From Solirubrobacter sp963736505 (GTDB lineage: Bacteria; Actinomycetota; Thermoleophilia; Solirubrobacterales; Solirubrobacteraceae): a DNA stretch of 64,000 nt. The position numbers and the translations under genes were made by a program. The stretch covers positions 744,001-808,000 of the forward strand of contig CAVTOZ010000001.1 of the NCBI GenBank assembly GCA_963736505.1. The letters are read 5' to 3'. Below, piece by piece: positions 1-9,100 of this stretch. Under the pieces are notes generated by a model. It worked only from the letters and a program-made list of their open reading frames with translations. It was not told where the DNA came from and searched no databases. The first letter of the stretch is position 1, and every line of letters starts with the position of its first letter.

Positions 1-503
1 CCGGTCGGCTCGTCGGCGAACAGGACACGCGGCTCGCCCACGAGCGCGCGGGCGACGGCGACGCGCTGGCCCTGGCCGCCGGACACCTCGCCGGGCCGCT
101 TGTGCGCGACGTCGGCGACCTCGAGCCGCTCGAGCCATTCGAGCGCGCGCCGCTCCGCCTCGCGCCGGCGCACGCCCTCCAGCCGCAGCGGCAGCGCGAC
201 GTTCTCGACGCACGGCAGCTCGGGCACGAGCTGGCCGAACTGGAACACGAAGCCGAACTCGCGCCGGCGCAGCGCGCTGCGCTCGGCGTCGGACATCGCC
301 GTCACGTCGCGGCCGTCGTACTCGATCAGGCCGGCGTCCGGCCGGACGATGCCGGCGAGGCAGTGCAGCAGCGTCGACTTGCCCGAGCCCGACGGTCCCA
401 TCACGGCGACGATCTCGCCGGCGCGGATCGCGATCCCCGCGCCGTCGAGCGCGGGCGTCGCGCCGAACGTCTTCACCAGGCCGGCGGCCTCCAGGAGCGT
501 CAT
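1..503 (-). CDS. ABC transporter ATP-binding protein (3' part outside window)
   Basis: Reading down from the ATG at 503, the translation begins MTLLEAAGLVKTFGATPAL. It shows a Walker A motif GPSGSGKST, a Q-loop (FQFGQLVPE), an ABC signature (VSGGQGQR) and Walker B with the D-loop side (VLFADEPTG), where the window ends. This order and spacing match the LolD/MacB/SalX class of exporter ATPases. The ATG overlaps the stop of the upstream PadR gene (ATGA, 500-503), so the two are probably translationally coupled. The permease should lie beyond base 1. Substrate unknown. PadR-ABC pairs often handle antibiotics or lipids, but that is family knowledge and not visible here. Confidence 0.93.
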   Translation of the reverse strand, partial: MTLLEAAGLVKTFGATPALDGAGIAIRAGEIVAVMGPSGSGKSTLLHCLAGIVRPDAGLIEYDGRDVTAMSDAERSALRRREFGFVFQFGQLVPELPCVENVALPLRLEGVRRREAERRALEWLERLEVADVAHKRPGEVSGGQGQRVAVARALVGEPRVLFADEPT

Positions 504-1024
504 GCCGCCACCTCGGTCGCGAGCTGGTCGAGCCGCGCGGCGGTCAGCTCCAGCCAGCGCAGGTCGGCCTCGAGGTGGAACAGCGCGTGGTCGCACACGA
601 GCTGGTCGGCGATGTCGCCGGTCAGCTTGCGCCGCGTCAGGTCGCGCATCGCGCGCAGGTGCTCGGCGCGCTGCGCGTCGAGCACCGCCTGCGCGCCGCG
701 GCCGGTCAGCAGTGCGAGCGCGACCTTGGCGTAGAGCGTGCTCTGCAGGTACAGCTCCGGCGCCTCGGGCTCCGACAACCAGCGCTCGACGTCGGCGACG
801 CCGGCCTCGGTGATCGCGTAGCGCTTGCGCTCCGGCCCGCCGCCGGGCTCGACGCCGTCGACCTCGACGAAGCCGCGCTTGAGCAGGCGCGCGAGCGTGG
901 AGTAGACCTGCCCGTACTGCAGCGGACGGTCGCGGCCGAAGCGCTCGTCATAGGCGCGCTTGAGGTCGTAGCCATGGCGGGGCTGCGACTCGAGCAGCCC
1001 GAGGAAGGTCTGGCTGACTGACAT
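500..1024 (-). CDS. PadR family transcriptional regulator
   Basis: This 174-residue protein has an N-terminal PadR winged helix (about residues 5-80, with LLESQPRHGYDLKRAYDE and YGQVYSTLARLLKRGFVE) and a C-terminal helical dimerisation segment (Vir_act_alpha_C type). It is the first gene of a two-gene unit with the ABC ATPase, overlapping it by four bases. A near-perfect 20-bp palindrome lies between the -10 and -35 positions of its own promoter, so autorepression is likely. PadR proteins usually repress and are released by small hydrophobic ligands; no ligand can be inferred. Start ATG at 1024, perhaps a leaderless transcript. Confidence 0.93.
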   Translation of the reverse strand: MSVSQTFLGLLESQPRHGYDLKRAYDERFGRDRPLQYGQVYSTLARLLKRGFVEVDGVEPGGGPERKRYAITEAGVADVERWLSEPEAPELYLQSTLYAKVALALLTGRGAQAVLDAQRAEHLRAMRDLTRRKLTGDIADQLVCDHALFHLEADLRWLELTAARLDQLATEVAA

Positions 1025-1032
1025 GGAACGGA

Positions 1033-1059
1033 ACTATACACGCGGCGTATACACCGCGT
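1033..1059 (-). promoter_or_regulatory. padR promoter and operator palindrome
   Basis: ACGCGGCGTATACACCGCGT at 1040-1059 is a 20-bp palindrome with one mismatched pair. On the minus strand it is followed by TATAGT (1038-1033), a good -10 box placed so that transcription would start almost at the padR ATG. The palindrome fills the spacer between -10 and -35, the classic place for a repressor site. The -35 sequence itself is poor. Confidence 0.6.
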
Positions 1060-1065
1060 ACCTAG

Positions 1066-2217
1066 TTAGGCCCAGGAGGACAGGTACGTCACCTGATCCG
1101 GCGTCAGAGCGTCGATCTCGACGCCGAGCGCCGTCAGCTTGAGCGTCGCCACCTCGCGCTCGATCGCCTCGGGCACGGCGTGCACGCCCGGCTCCCAGCC
1201 GCCTTGCGCGAGCACCTCGGCCGACAGCGCTTGGAGCGCGAACGACACGTCCATCACCGCCGCCGGGTGGCCGGCCGCGGCCGCCAGGTTCACGACGCGC
1301 CCGCCGGCGAGCAGGTGCAGCGCGCGCCCGCCGATCTCGTAGCGCTCGACCAGCGGCAGGATCTCGCGCACGTCGCTCGCCGCGGCGCGCAGGTCGGCGA
1401 GCGAGATCTCGACGTCGAAGTGGCCCGCGTTGGCGAGCACGGCACCGTCCTTCATGCGCGCGAAGTGCTCCGCGCGCAGCACGTCGCGCACGCCGGTCAG
1501 CGTGATGAACAGGTCGCCGCGCTCGGCCGCCTCCAGCGCCGGCATCACCGCGAAGCCCTCCATCCGCGCCTCCAGCGCTCGCAGCGGATCGACCTCGCAG
1601 ACGGTCACCGAGGCGCCGAGGCCGTGCGCGCGCAGCGCGACGCCGCGCCCCGTGGCGCCGTAGCCGAACACGACCACGGTCAGGCCCGCGAGCAGCACGT
1701 TGGTCGCGCGCACGATGCCGTCGAGCACGGACTGGCCGGTGCCGAAGCGGTCGTTGAACGCGCGCTCGGCGCGCGACTCGTTGACGGCCAGGACCGGCAC
1801 CGCGAGCCGCCCTTCGGCCTCCAATGCGCGCAGCCGGACGAGGCCGGTGGTCGTCTCCTCGGTCCCGCCGAGCATGTCGCCCAGCGCGTGCGGGCGCGCG
1901 ATGTGGAGCGCGCCGAGCAGGTCGGCGCCGTCGTCGAGCGTGATCCGCGGCGTGCGCGCGACGACCGCGGCGACGCCGTCGGCCCACTCGTCCGGCCCGC
2001 CCGCGTAGATCTCGGCCTCGCCGGCCAGCGCCTCCGCCACGTCCCGCTGGATCGCGAACGGGTTCGAGGCGCACAGCGCCACCTCGGCGCCGCCCGCCTG
2101 CAGCGCGCGCACCAGGCACGCCGTCTCGGACGTGATGTGCAGGCAGGCGCCGACCGTCACGCCCGCGAGCGGCTGCTCGCGGGCGAATCGCTCCCGGATC
2201 GAGCGGAGGACGGGCAT
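1066..2217 (-). CDS. Divergent S-adenosylhomocysteine hydrolase-like protein (short, archaeal-type)
   Basis: This 383-residue protein aligns with SAH hydrolases over its whole length. It has LHIT near residue 27, LDDGADL near 95, EETTTG at 120, a Rossmann motif GYGATGRG at 186, and NAGHFD. It lacks the insertion of about 40 residues and the C-terminal KSDHYRY tail of the upstream ahcY product, so it resembles the short archaeal/Thermotoga type. Catalytic positions differ: by alignment the Lys and Asp equivalent to rat K186 and D190 are Glu151 and Asn155, and the following Asn is Asp156. It lies 37 bp downstream of ahcY in the same operon. It could hydrolyse another S-nucleosylhomocysteine, regulate AhcY, or be losing activity. 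Similarity continues about nine residues upstream of this ATG, so the start is uncertain. Confidence 0.85.
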   Translation of the reverse strand: MPVLRSIRERFAREQPLAGVTVGACLHITSETACLVRALQAGGAEVALCASNPFAIQRDVAEALAGEAEIYAGGPDEWADGVAAVVARTPRITLDDGADLLGALHIARPHALGDMLGGTEETTTGLVRLRALEAEGRLAVPVLAVNESRAERAFNDRFGTGQSVLDGIVRATNVLLAGLTVVVFGYGATGRGVALRAHGLGASVTVCEVDPLRALEARMEGFAVMPALEAAERGDLFITLTGVRDVLRAEHFARMKDGAVLANAGHFDVEISLADLRAAASDVREILPLVERYEIGGRALHLLAGGRVVNLAAAAGHPAAVMDVSFALQALSAEVLAQGGWEPGVHAVPEAIEREVATLKLTALGVEIDALTPDQVTYLSSWA

Positions 2218-2254
2218 CTGCCCGTCCGCCCACTCGATCCGGGCTAGACCACGG

Positions 2255-3675
<1,421 letters not shown>

Positions 3676-3679
<4 letters not shown>

Positions 3680-4047
3680 ACGGTCTCCGGGATGGGGGTC
3701 AATGCGGCCAGCAGGCGCTGGTGCTTCTCCTGCTCGAAGCGCAGCCAGGCGCCCGCGGGAACGTCTGCGGGGCGCTGGGGCTCGGCGTCCAGCCAGGCGT
3801 CGGACGCCTGGCGCAGCGCGGGCTCACGTCGCAGCCGAAGCGCGAACGCGAGATCGGACAGCCCGATCCCGTGCTCGTCCAGCAGCTCGCGCAGGGTGCG
3901 CAGGCGCTGGAGCTCGGCCGGTCCGTAGAGGCGGTAGCCGGACGACGAGCGCTCCGGCTCCACGAGCCCGACGCGCTCGACGTAGCGCAGCATGCGCGGG
4001 CTCCAGCCCGTCGTCTCTGCCGCCTCTTGAATCGTCAGCGCGTCCAT
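3676..4047 (-). CDS. MerR family regulator heading the ahcY operon
   Basis: This 123-residue protein has an N-terminal MerR winged helix (LTIQEAAETTGWSPRMLRYVERVGL, then SGYRLYG) and a short helical C-terminus without an obvious metal-binding cysteine cluster. It overlaps ahcY by four bases, so it is co-translated with the SAH hydrolase. A 16-bp inverted repeat lies inside its own 20-bp -35/-10 spacer, the usual MerR promoter design. A role sensing SAM/SAH-cycle metabolites is suggested only by context; the ligand is unknown. ATG at 4047 with little or no leader. Confidence 0.9.
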
Positions 4048-4055
4048 CTGGGGCC

Positions 4056-4087
4056 AGTGTAGCGCTACCCTGACACAACTGTGTCAA
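4056..4087 (-). promoter_or_regulatory. MerR-type promoter of merR-ahcY with operator palindrome
   Basis: On the minus strand TTGACA (4087-4082) is separated by 20 bp from TACACT (4061-4056). TGACACA-AC-TGTGTCA (4071-4086) is a 7-bp-arm inverted repeat lying in the spacer and overlapping the -35 box, and GTAGCGCTAC (4059-4068) is a second, perfect palindrome. Long 19-20 bp spacers with the operator inside are typical of MerR-controlled promoters. Transcription would begin within a few bases of the merR ATG. Confidence 0.65.
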
Positions 4088-4121
4088 GGTTGGCCATGGT
4101 CGGCCTTGGCATGATCGAGCG

Positions 4122-5279
4122 ATGACGGCCGTCGCCGAGCCTGAGCACCACGTCGAGTCCGAGCAGAAGGTCACGCCGCTCGAGCTGTTCTTCGACCTCG
4201 TGTTCGTGTTCGCGATCACGCAGGTGACGACGATGCTCGCGCACGACCCGTCGTGGCCGGGCATGGCCCGCGGCCTGCTCGTGTTCAGCGCGCTGTGGTG
4301 GGCGTGGGCGGCGTTCTCGTGGCTGACGAACACGGTCAACGCGGAGGAGGGCGCGACGCGCGCCGCGATGATCGCGGCTATGGCCGCCACGCTCGTGGCG
4401 TCGCTCGCCGTACCCGGGGCGTTCGGCGACGAGGCGCTGCTCTTCGCGCTCGCCTACACGGTGCTGCGGGTGCTGCACATCGTCGTCTACATCCTCGCCG
4501 CGCCGAGCGCCGACGTGCGCGCGGCGATCGAGCGGATGGCGCCCGGCTTCGTCGTCTTCTGCGGGCTGTTGATCCTGGCCTCGGCGTTCGACGGCTGGGT
4601 CCAGGGCGCGATCTGGTGCGTCGCGCTGCTCGTCCAGGTCGTCGGGCTGTGGATGGCGGGCGTGCGCGGCTGGAGCGTGTCGCCCGCGCACTTCGCCGAG
4701 CGCCACGGCTTGATCATCATCATCGCGCTCGGCGAATCGATCGTCTCGATCGGCGTGGGCGCCGCCGGGCTCGAGGTCGACACGGGCGTGATCGTCGTGT
4801 CGGCGCTCGGGATCCTCGCGACGTCGGCGTTGTGGTGGGCGTACTTCGACGTCGTGGCGCCGGTCGCCGAGCGCAAGCTGCGCGAGGCGCAGGGCGAGGC
4901 CCGGGCGCGGATGGCGCGCGACTCGTACACGTTCCTGCACCTGCCGATGGTCGGCGGGATCGTGCTGCTGGCGCTGGGGATCAAGAAGGCCGTCGCGCAC
5001 TACGGCGACGAGCTGGAGCTCGTGCCGGCGGTGGCGCTGTGCGGCGGCGTGGCCAGCTACCTGCTCGCGCTCGTCGCGTTCCGTCTGCGCAACCTGCACA
5101 CGTGGAACCGCCAGCGCGCGTTCGCCGGCCTGGTCTGCCTCGCGCTGATCCCGGTCGCGACGGTGGTGCCGGCGCTCGCGGCGCTGGCGCTGGTGACGGC
5201 GGTGCTGTGCGCGCTGACCGCCTACGAGTCGATCCGCTTCGCCGAGGCGAGGGACCGCATCCGGCACCTGGAGCATTAG
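4122..5279 (+). CDS. LtrA family membrane protein (low temperature requirement protein A)
   Basis: This 385-residue protein carries about ten hydrophobic segments and the family hallmark near the N-terminus, VTPLELFFDLVFVFAITQV. It also has the conserved ERHGLIIIIALGESIVSIG block near residue 195. LtrA was named from a Listeria low-temperature growth mutant; the biochemical function is unknown and it sits in the cell membrane. It is transcribed divergently from merR-ahcY and is followed 11 bp later by a ThDP enzyme on the same strand, so the two may be co-transcribed. Confidence 0.92.
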   Translation: MTAVAEPEHHVESEQKVTPLELFFDLVFVFAITQVTTMLAHDPSWPGMARGLLVFSALWWAWAAFSWLTNTVNAEEGATRAAMIAAMAATLVASLAVPGAFGDEALLFALAYTVLRVLHIVVYILAAPSADVRAAIERMAPGFVVFCGLLILASAFDGWVQGAIWCVALLVQVVGLWMAGVRGWSVSPAHFAERHGLIIIIALGESIVSIGVGAAGLEVDTGVIVVSALGILATSALWWAYFDVVAPVAERKLREAQGEARARMARDSYTFLHLPMVGGIVLLALGIKKAVAHYGDELELVPAVALCGGVASYLLALVAFRLRNLHTWNRQRAFAGLVCLALIPVATVVPALAALALVTAVLCALTAYESIRFAEARDRIRHLEH

Positions 5280-5290
5280 GGTCTGCGCCC

Positions 5291-6904
5291 ATGGCCTCGG
5301 GCGCGCGCATCATCGTGGAGGAGCTGGAGCGGGCGGGCGTCGAGGTCTGCTTCGGGCTCCCCGGCGTCCACAACCTCGCGCTCTGGGAGGCGCTGCGCGA
5401 GTCCTCGATCCGGCTCGTCGGCGTGCGCCACGAGCAGACCGCGGGCTACGCGGCCGACGGCTACGCGCGGGCGACCGGGCGGCTCGGCGTCGCGCTGACG
5501 ACGACCGGCCCGGGCGCGGCGAACACGCTCGGCGCCGTCGGCGAGGCGTGGGCCTCGCGGTCGCCGGTGCTCGTGATCGCGACCGACATCCCGTCGGCGC
5601 TGCGGCGGGAGGGCGCCTACCGCGGCGTCCTGCACGAGACGGCGGGCCAGGCGGACATGTTCGCGCCGGTCGTGAAGGCGTCGTTCGTCGCCCACGCGGC
5701 CGACGACGTGGCGGACGCGGCGGCGACGGCGATCCGCTCCGCCGTCACCGCGCCGGTCCGCCCCGTCTATCTGGAGGTCTCGACCGACCTGCTGGCCGCG
5801 GAGGTCCCGCACGAGGTGATCACGACCGTCCCGCTGCCGCAGGCGGAGGTCGCGCTCGACGACGCCGTCGCGCGGCTCGACGCGGCCGAGCGGCCGCTGC
5901 TGTGGGTCGGCGGCGGCGCGCGCGACGCGGGCGCCGAGGTGGCGCGGCTGGCCGAGCGGCTCGCCGCGCCGGTGCTCACGACCTACGGCGCCGCCGGGCT
6001 CCTGAAGGGGCACCCGTGCCACGTCGGGCTGCCGCCGCACGTCGAGCCCGCCGGCCGCATGTGGGACGAGGCCGACGTGGTGCTCGCGATCGGGTCCGAC
6101 CTCGACGGCGTGCAGACGCAGAACTTCGCCCAGCCGCAGCCGCCCGTGCTGATCGCGATCGCGCTCGAGCAGCCCGTCAACTACCGCGTCGACGTCGCGC
6201 TCACCGGCGACGCGGCGGCCCTGAGCGCCGCGCTGGCCGGCCGCGTCGCGCACCGCGCCGGCGATCCCGCCGCGCGCATCGCCGCCGCCCGCGCCGACGC
6301 GTGCGGCACGCTGGACGCGACCGCGCTGCGCTTCCTCGACGCGATCGAGTTCGCGCTCCCCGCCGACGGCGTGCTCGTGGTCGACATGTGCATCCCCGGC
6401 TACTGGCTCGCGGGCTTCCACACGCCGCCGGCGCCGCGCCGGCTGCAGGTCCCGCTCGGCTGGGGCACGCTGGGCTACGCGTTCCCGGCCGCGCTCGGCG
6501 CCGCGCTGGCGGACGGCGGCCCGGTCGTCTCGATCTCCGGCGACGGCGGCTTCATGTACGCGTGCGGGGAGCTCGCGACCGTCGCGCAGGAGCGGATCCC
6601 GCTGACGGCCGTGATCGTCGACGACGGCGGCTACGGGATGCTGCGCTACGACCAGGCGAAGGCGGGCGAGGCGACCTACGGGGTCGACCTGCACACGCCC
6701 GACTTCGCCGCGCTGGCCGGCTCCTTCGGCGTGCGGGCGGAGACCGTCGACGGGCTCGACGACGCGTTCGGCGAGGCGCTCGCGCGCCATGTCGAGGACC
6801 CGGAGCCGAGCGTGCTGGTGGCGCGCACGCCGACACCGCTCGTGCCGCCGCCGAACACCTCGCCGAACTGGTACCGGTCGCATCGCCCAGGGGGCGATGC
6901 TTAG
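5291..6904 (+). CDS. Thiamine diphosphate-dependent enzyme, acetolactate synthase large-subunit-like
   Basis: This 537-residue protein has the three-domain ThDP layout. The N-terminal PYR domain has the activating glutamate in VRHEQTAGYAADGYAR (Glu48) and FGLPGVHN; a central domain follows; the C-terminal PP domain has GDGGFMYACGELATVAQE. The metal-binding end of the motif reads VDDGGYGM instead of the usual NN/ND, a small deviation. No small regulatory subunit is nearby, so a stand-alone decarboxylase or carboligase is more likely than branched-chain biosynthesis. Substrate unknown. The last residues and the stop codon lie inside a palindromic repeat (6880-6952), which appears to have rewritten the C-terminus. 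Confidence 0.9.
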   Translation: MASGARIIVEELERAGVEVCFGLPGVHNLALWEALRESSIRLVGVRHEQTAGYAADGYARATGRLGVALTTTGPGAANTLGAVGEAWASRSPVLVIATDIPSALRREGAYRGVLHETAGQADMFAPVVKASFVAHAADDVADAAATAIRSAVTAPVRPVYLEVSTDLLAAEVPHEVITTVPLPQAEVALDDAVARLDAAERPLLWVGGGARDAGAEVARLAERLAAPVLTTYGAAGLLKGHPCHVGLPPHVEPAGRMWDEADVVLAIGSDLDGVQTQNFAQPQPPVLIAIALEQPVNYRVDVALTGDAAALSAALAGRVAHRAGDPAARIAAARADACGTLDATALRFLDAIEFALPADGVLVVDMCIPGYWLAGFHTPPAPRRLQVPLGWGTLGYAFPAALGAALADGGPVVSISGDGGFMYACGELATVAQERIPLTAVIVDDGGYGMLRYDQAKAGEATYGVDLHTPDFAALAGSFGVRAETVDGLDDAFGEALARHVEDPEPSVLVARTPTPLVPPPNTSPNWYRSHRPGGDA

Positions 6905-6952
6905 GCGAGTTCCGCCAGCGCGCCGCCGGGCGCGAACGCCAGGGGAACTCGC
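6880..6952. repeat. Double-hairpin intergenic repeat, sub-family I, copy 1
   Basis: Hairpin 1 is GCATCGCCC (6880-6888), loop AGG, GGGCGATGC (6892-6900). Hairpin 2 has arms GCGAGTTCC (6905-6913) and GGAACTCGC (6944-6952) with an internal GC-rich stem. The same head-plus-GAGTTC/GAACTC layout recurs at 18537 and 35011. It lies between convergent genes and contains the stop codon of the ThDP enzyme gene. It may act as a bidirectional terminator. Confidence 0.8.
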
Positions 6953-6959
6953 GGCGCGT

Positions 6960-7391
6960 TCAGAGCGAGTGGAAGCGCCAGTCGGGCGGGAAGCCGTCGG
7001 CGCCGGCGACGAGCAGCCGCCGCTCGGCGATCCGCCATCCGTCGGGTGTCTTGGCGACCACATCGTGGTACTCGGCATAGAGCGTCCACGTCCCGCCGCC
7101 GAGCGGCCGGTGCCACGCGTGCACGACGCTGGTGACCCGCGCGCGGTCGGCGTCCTCGAACGCGATCGCGACGTTCGAGAGCAGGTGGCTGGTCGCCTCG
7201 AACAGCGCGAGGTCGCGCGCCGCGGCGTTGCGCCGCGCCTCGCGGCCGCGCTCCGGCGGCGCCGCCGGCCCGTAGTCGCACAGGCAGTCCTCGGTGAAGC
7301 ACGCGGCGAGGCCGTCGGCGTCGTGGCGGTCGGCGCAGGCGCAGTACCGGTACAGCAGCTCGGTGATGGCGGCACGGTCGTCCACGCGCAC
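6960..7391 (-). CDS. SnoaL-like / NTF2-fold protein
   Basis: This 143-residue protein starts with the helix pattern of SnoaL_4-type proteins (DDRAAITELLYRYCACADRHDADGLAACFTED, read in two parts). It continues with alternating strands (SHLLSNVAIAF, VTSVVHAWHR, WTLYAEYHDVV, GWRIAERRLLV). This cone-shaped alpha+beta fold hosts isomerases, hydratases and ring-hydroxylating dioxygenase beta subunits. No catalytic pair can be assigned with confidence. It is divergent from an F420-type oxidoreductase across a 41-bp gap containing an operator-like palindrome. Confidence 0.85.
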   Translation of the reverse strand: MRVDDRAAITELLYRYCACADRHDADGLAACFTEDCLCDYGPAAPPERGREARRNAAARDLALFEATSHLLSNVAIAFEDADRARVTSVVHAWHRPLGGGTWTLYAEYHDVVAKTPDGWRIAERRLLVAGADGFPPDWRFHSL

Positions 7392-7393
7392 AT

Positions 7394-7409
7394 CTTCGCT
7401 CCAGCGAAG
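7394..7409. promoter_or_regulatory. Operator-like palindrome in divergent gap
   Basis: CTTCGCT-CC-AGCGAAG is a perfect 7-bp-arm inverted repeat in the 41-bp gap between the divergent SnoaL-like and oxidoreductase genes. The position suits a shared operator, but no regulator gene is adjacent. Confidence 0.4.
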
Positions 7410-7432
7410 CGGGTTGCGTCCGGAGGCGCCGC

Positions 7433-8401
7433 TTGCGACGGTCGCCTCCGATGCTCGCCGGCCTGTTCGTCGACCTGCGCAACCCGCCCGCGTGGGAGCA
7501 GCCGTGGGATCGCGTCTACGGCCGCATGCTCGAGCACCTCGAGCGGGCCGACGAGCTCGGCGTCGGCGCGGTGTGGCTGAGCGAGCACCACGGCTTCGCG
7601 GACGGCTACCTCCCCCAGCCGCTGACGTTCGCCGCGGCCGTCGCCGCGCGCACGCGCCGGCTGCGGATCGGCACCGCGATCCTGCAGGCGCCGCTGCGGC
7701 CCGCGATCGACATCGCCGAGCAGGCGGCGGTCGTCGACATCCTCAGCGGCGGGCGGCTCGAGCTCGGCCTCGGCGCGGGCTACCGGATCCCCGAGTTCGC
7801 GGCGTTCGGCGCCGACGGCTCGCGCCGCTACGCGCTGTTGGAAGAGCGTGCGCGCGAGGTGCGCGCGCTGTGGGCGTCGGGCGCCGCGACGCCGCCGCCG
7901 CTGCAGCCGCGGCTGCCGCTCTGGATCGGCTGCGAGGGCCCGCGCGGCGCGCGCATCGCCGGCCGCCTCGGCGAGGGCCTGCTCGCGCTCAAGCCCGAGC
8001 TGCTCGCGCCCTACCGGAACGCGCTGGCGGACCCCGGCACCGCCCGCATGGGCGGCTGCGTGAACCTGCTGCTCGCCGACGACCCGGAGCGCGCGTGGGC
8101 GCGCGTCGCCCCGCACCTGCGCCACCAGTGGCAGTCGTACGAGGACGCCGCCGTCGAGGGCACGGAGCGCTCGCCGCGCACCGTCGACCCGGAGGCGCTG
8201 CGCACCGACGGCCCGCCGTTCCTCCCGCGCTTCGACGTCGTGACCGGCGAGCAGGGCGTCGAGCGCATCCGCGCGATGCTCGGCGACCTGCCGGTCGAGC
8301 ACGTCTACCTGTGGGCCTCGATCGCCGCGATGCCGGACGACATGGTCGAGCGCCACATCGAGCTGCTGGCCGGCGTCGTCGCGCCTGCCCTTACGAGCTA
8401 G
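7433..8401 (+). CDS. LLM-class flavin/F420-type oxidoreductase
   Basis: This 322-residue protein has a luciferase-like monooxygenase TIM barrel: GAVWLSEHHGFADGYLPQPL, RRLRIGTAILQAPLRP, EQAAVVDILSGGRLELGLGAGYR, LPLWIGCEGPRGARIAGRLGEG. In actinobacteria most such enzymes use reduced F420 or FMN; the cofactor cannot be fixed from sequence. TTG at 7433 is preferred over ATG at 7451 because GGAGG (7422-7426) stands six bases upstream of the TTG. The substrate is unknown. The divergent SnoaL-like partner may act in the same pathway. Confidence 0.9.
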   Translation: MRRSPPMLAGLFVDLRNPPAWEQPWDRVYGRMLEHLERADELGVGAVWLSEHHGFADGYLPQPLTFAAAVAARTRRLRIGTAILQAPLRPAIDIAEQAAVVDILSGGRLELGLGAGYRIPEFAAFGADGSRRYALLEERAREVRALWASGAATPPPLQPRLPLWIGCEGPRGARIAGRLGEGLLALKPELLAPYRNALADPGTARMGGCVNLLLADDPERAWARVAPHLRHQWQSYEDAAVEGTERSPRTVDPEALRTDGPPFLPRFDVVTGEQGVERIRAMLGDLPVEHVYLWASIAAMPDDMVERHIELLAGVVAPALTS

Positions 8402-8512
8402 CCGACCCTGAGATGGCGGAGAAGCGACGCGCGCTCGGCGGCTGACCCGTCCAACGCGGGCCGCCCGGGACCGTAGGTTCCGGGACACGTTCTCTCCACG
8501 GAAGGATCCGAC

Positions 8513-9100
8513 TTGACTCGCATCTCCCCCCGGCGCGGCTTCGGTCGCCGCCTCACGCTGGCCGTCGTCCCCGCCGTGCTCGCCATCGGCGGCGGCACCG
8601 CGATCGCCCAGTCCGACGTCAGCCCCCGCTCGGCGGCCGCCGCCACGACCACCCCGATCTTCCTCAAGCTCGACGGCGTCGCGGGCGAGAGCACCAACCC
8701 GCAGCACCCGGGCGAGATCGACGTCCAGGGCTTCGACTTCGCCGTCTCCAACACGACCGACGCGGCCGGCGGCGGCGCCGGCACCGGCAAGGCCGTCTTC
8801 GCGCCGATCAAGTTCACGAAGACGGTCGACAAGTCGTCGCCGCTGCTGATGCTGCGCACGGCGACCGGCCAGCACATGGCGACCGCGACGTTCTCGTTCA
8901 AGCGCCCCGGCGCCGACGGCTTCCTCACCTACAAGCTGACCGACGTCACGGTGACGTCCTACGAGCAGGGCGGCGACTCGCCCCTGACCGAGCACGTCGA
9001 GCTGACGTACTCGAAGATCGTCGTGTCCTACCTGCCGGTGGCCGGCCCGCCGCTCGTCACGGCGGGCTGGGACACCAAGCTCAACGCCCCCGCCGTCTAG
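8513..9100 (+). CDS. Exported Hcp-family (T6SS tube-like) protein
   Basis: This 195-residue protein has an N-terminal twin-Arg/hydrophobic signal region (about residues 1-33, RRLTLAVVPAVLAIGGGTAIA), then an Hcp1-type beta domain. That domain has IFLKLDGVAGEST, HPGEIDVQGFDFAVSN, IKFTKTVDKSSPLLM, TGQHMATATFSF, YKLTDVTVTSYEQGG and VELTYSKIVVSY. Proteobacterial Hcp forms the type VI secretion tube and has no signal peptide. Here no other T6SS gene is visible and the cell is probably monoderm, so a different extracellular role is likely. TTG start at 8513 with GGAAGGA six bases upstream. Repeat sub-family III begins at the stop codon. Confidence 0.85.
   Translation: MTRISPRRGFGRRLTLAVVPAVLAIGGGTAIAQSDVSPRSAAAATTTPIFLKLDGVAGESTNPQHPGEIDVQGFDFAVSNTTDAAGGGAGTGKAVFAPIKFTKTVDKSSPLLMLRTATGQHMATATFSFKRPGADGFLTYKLTDVTVTSYEQGGDSPLTEHVELTYSKIVVSYLPVAGPPLVTAGWDTKLNAPAV

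Noticed and set aside
7451..7453. ATG at 7451 as start of the oxidoreductase
   Set aside because: The GGAGG ribosome site is six bases before TTG 7433 and too far (24 bases) from this ATG.
8513..9100. Evidence for a type VI secretion system in the window
   Set aside because: Only the Hcp-like protein is present, it has a signal peptide, and no other T6SS component is nearby.
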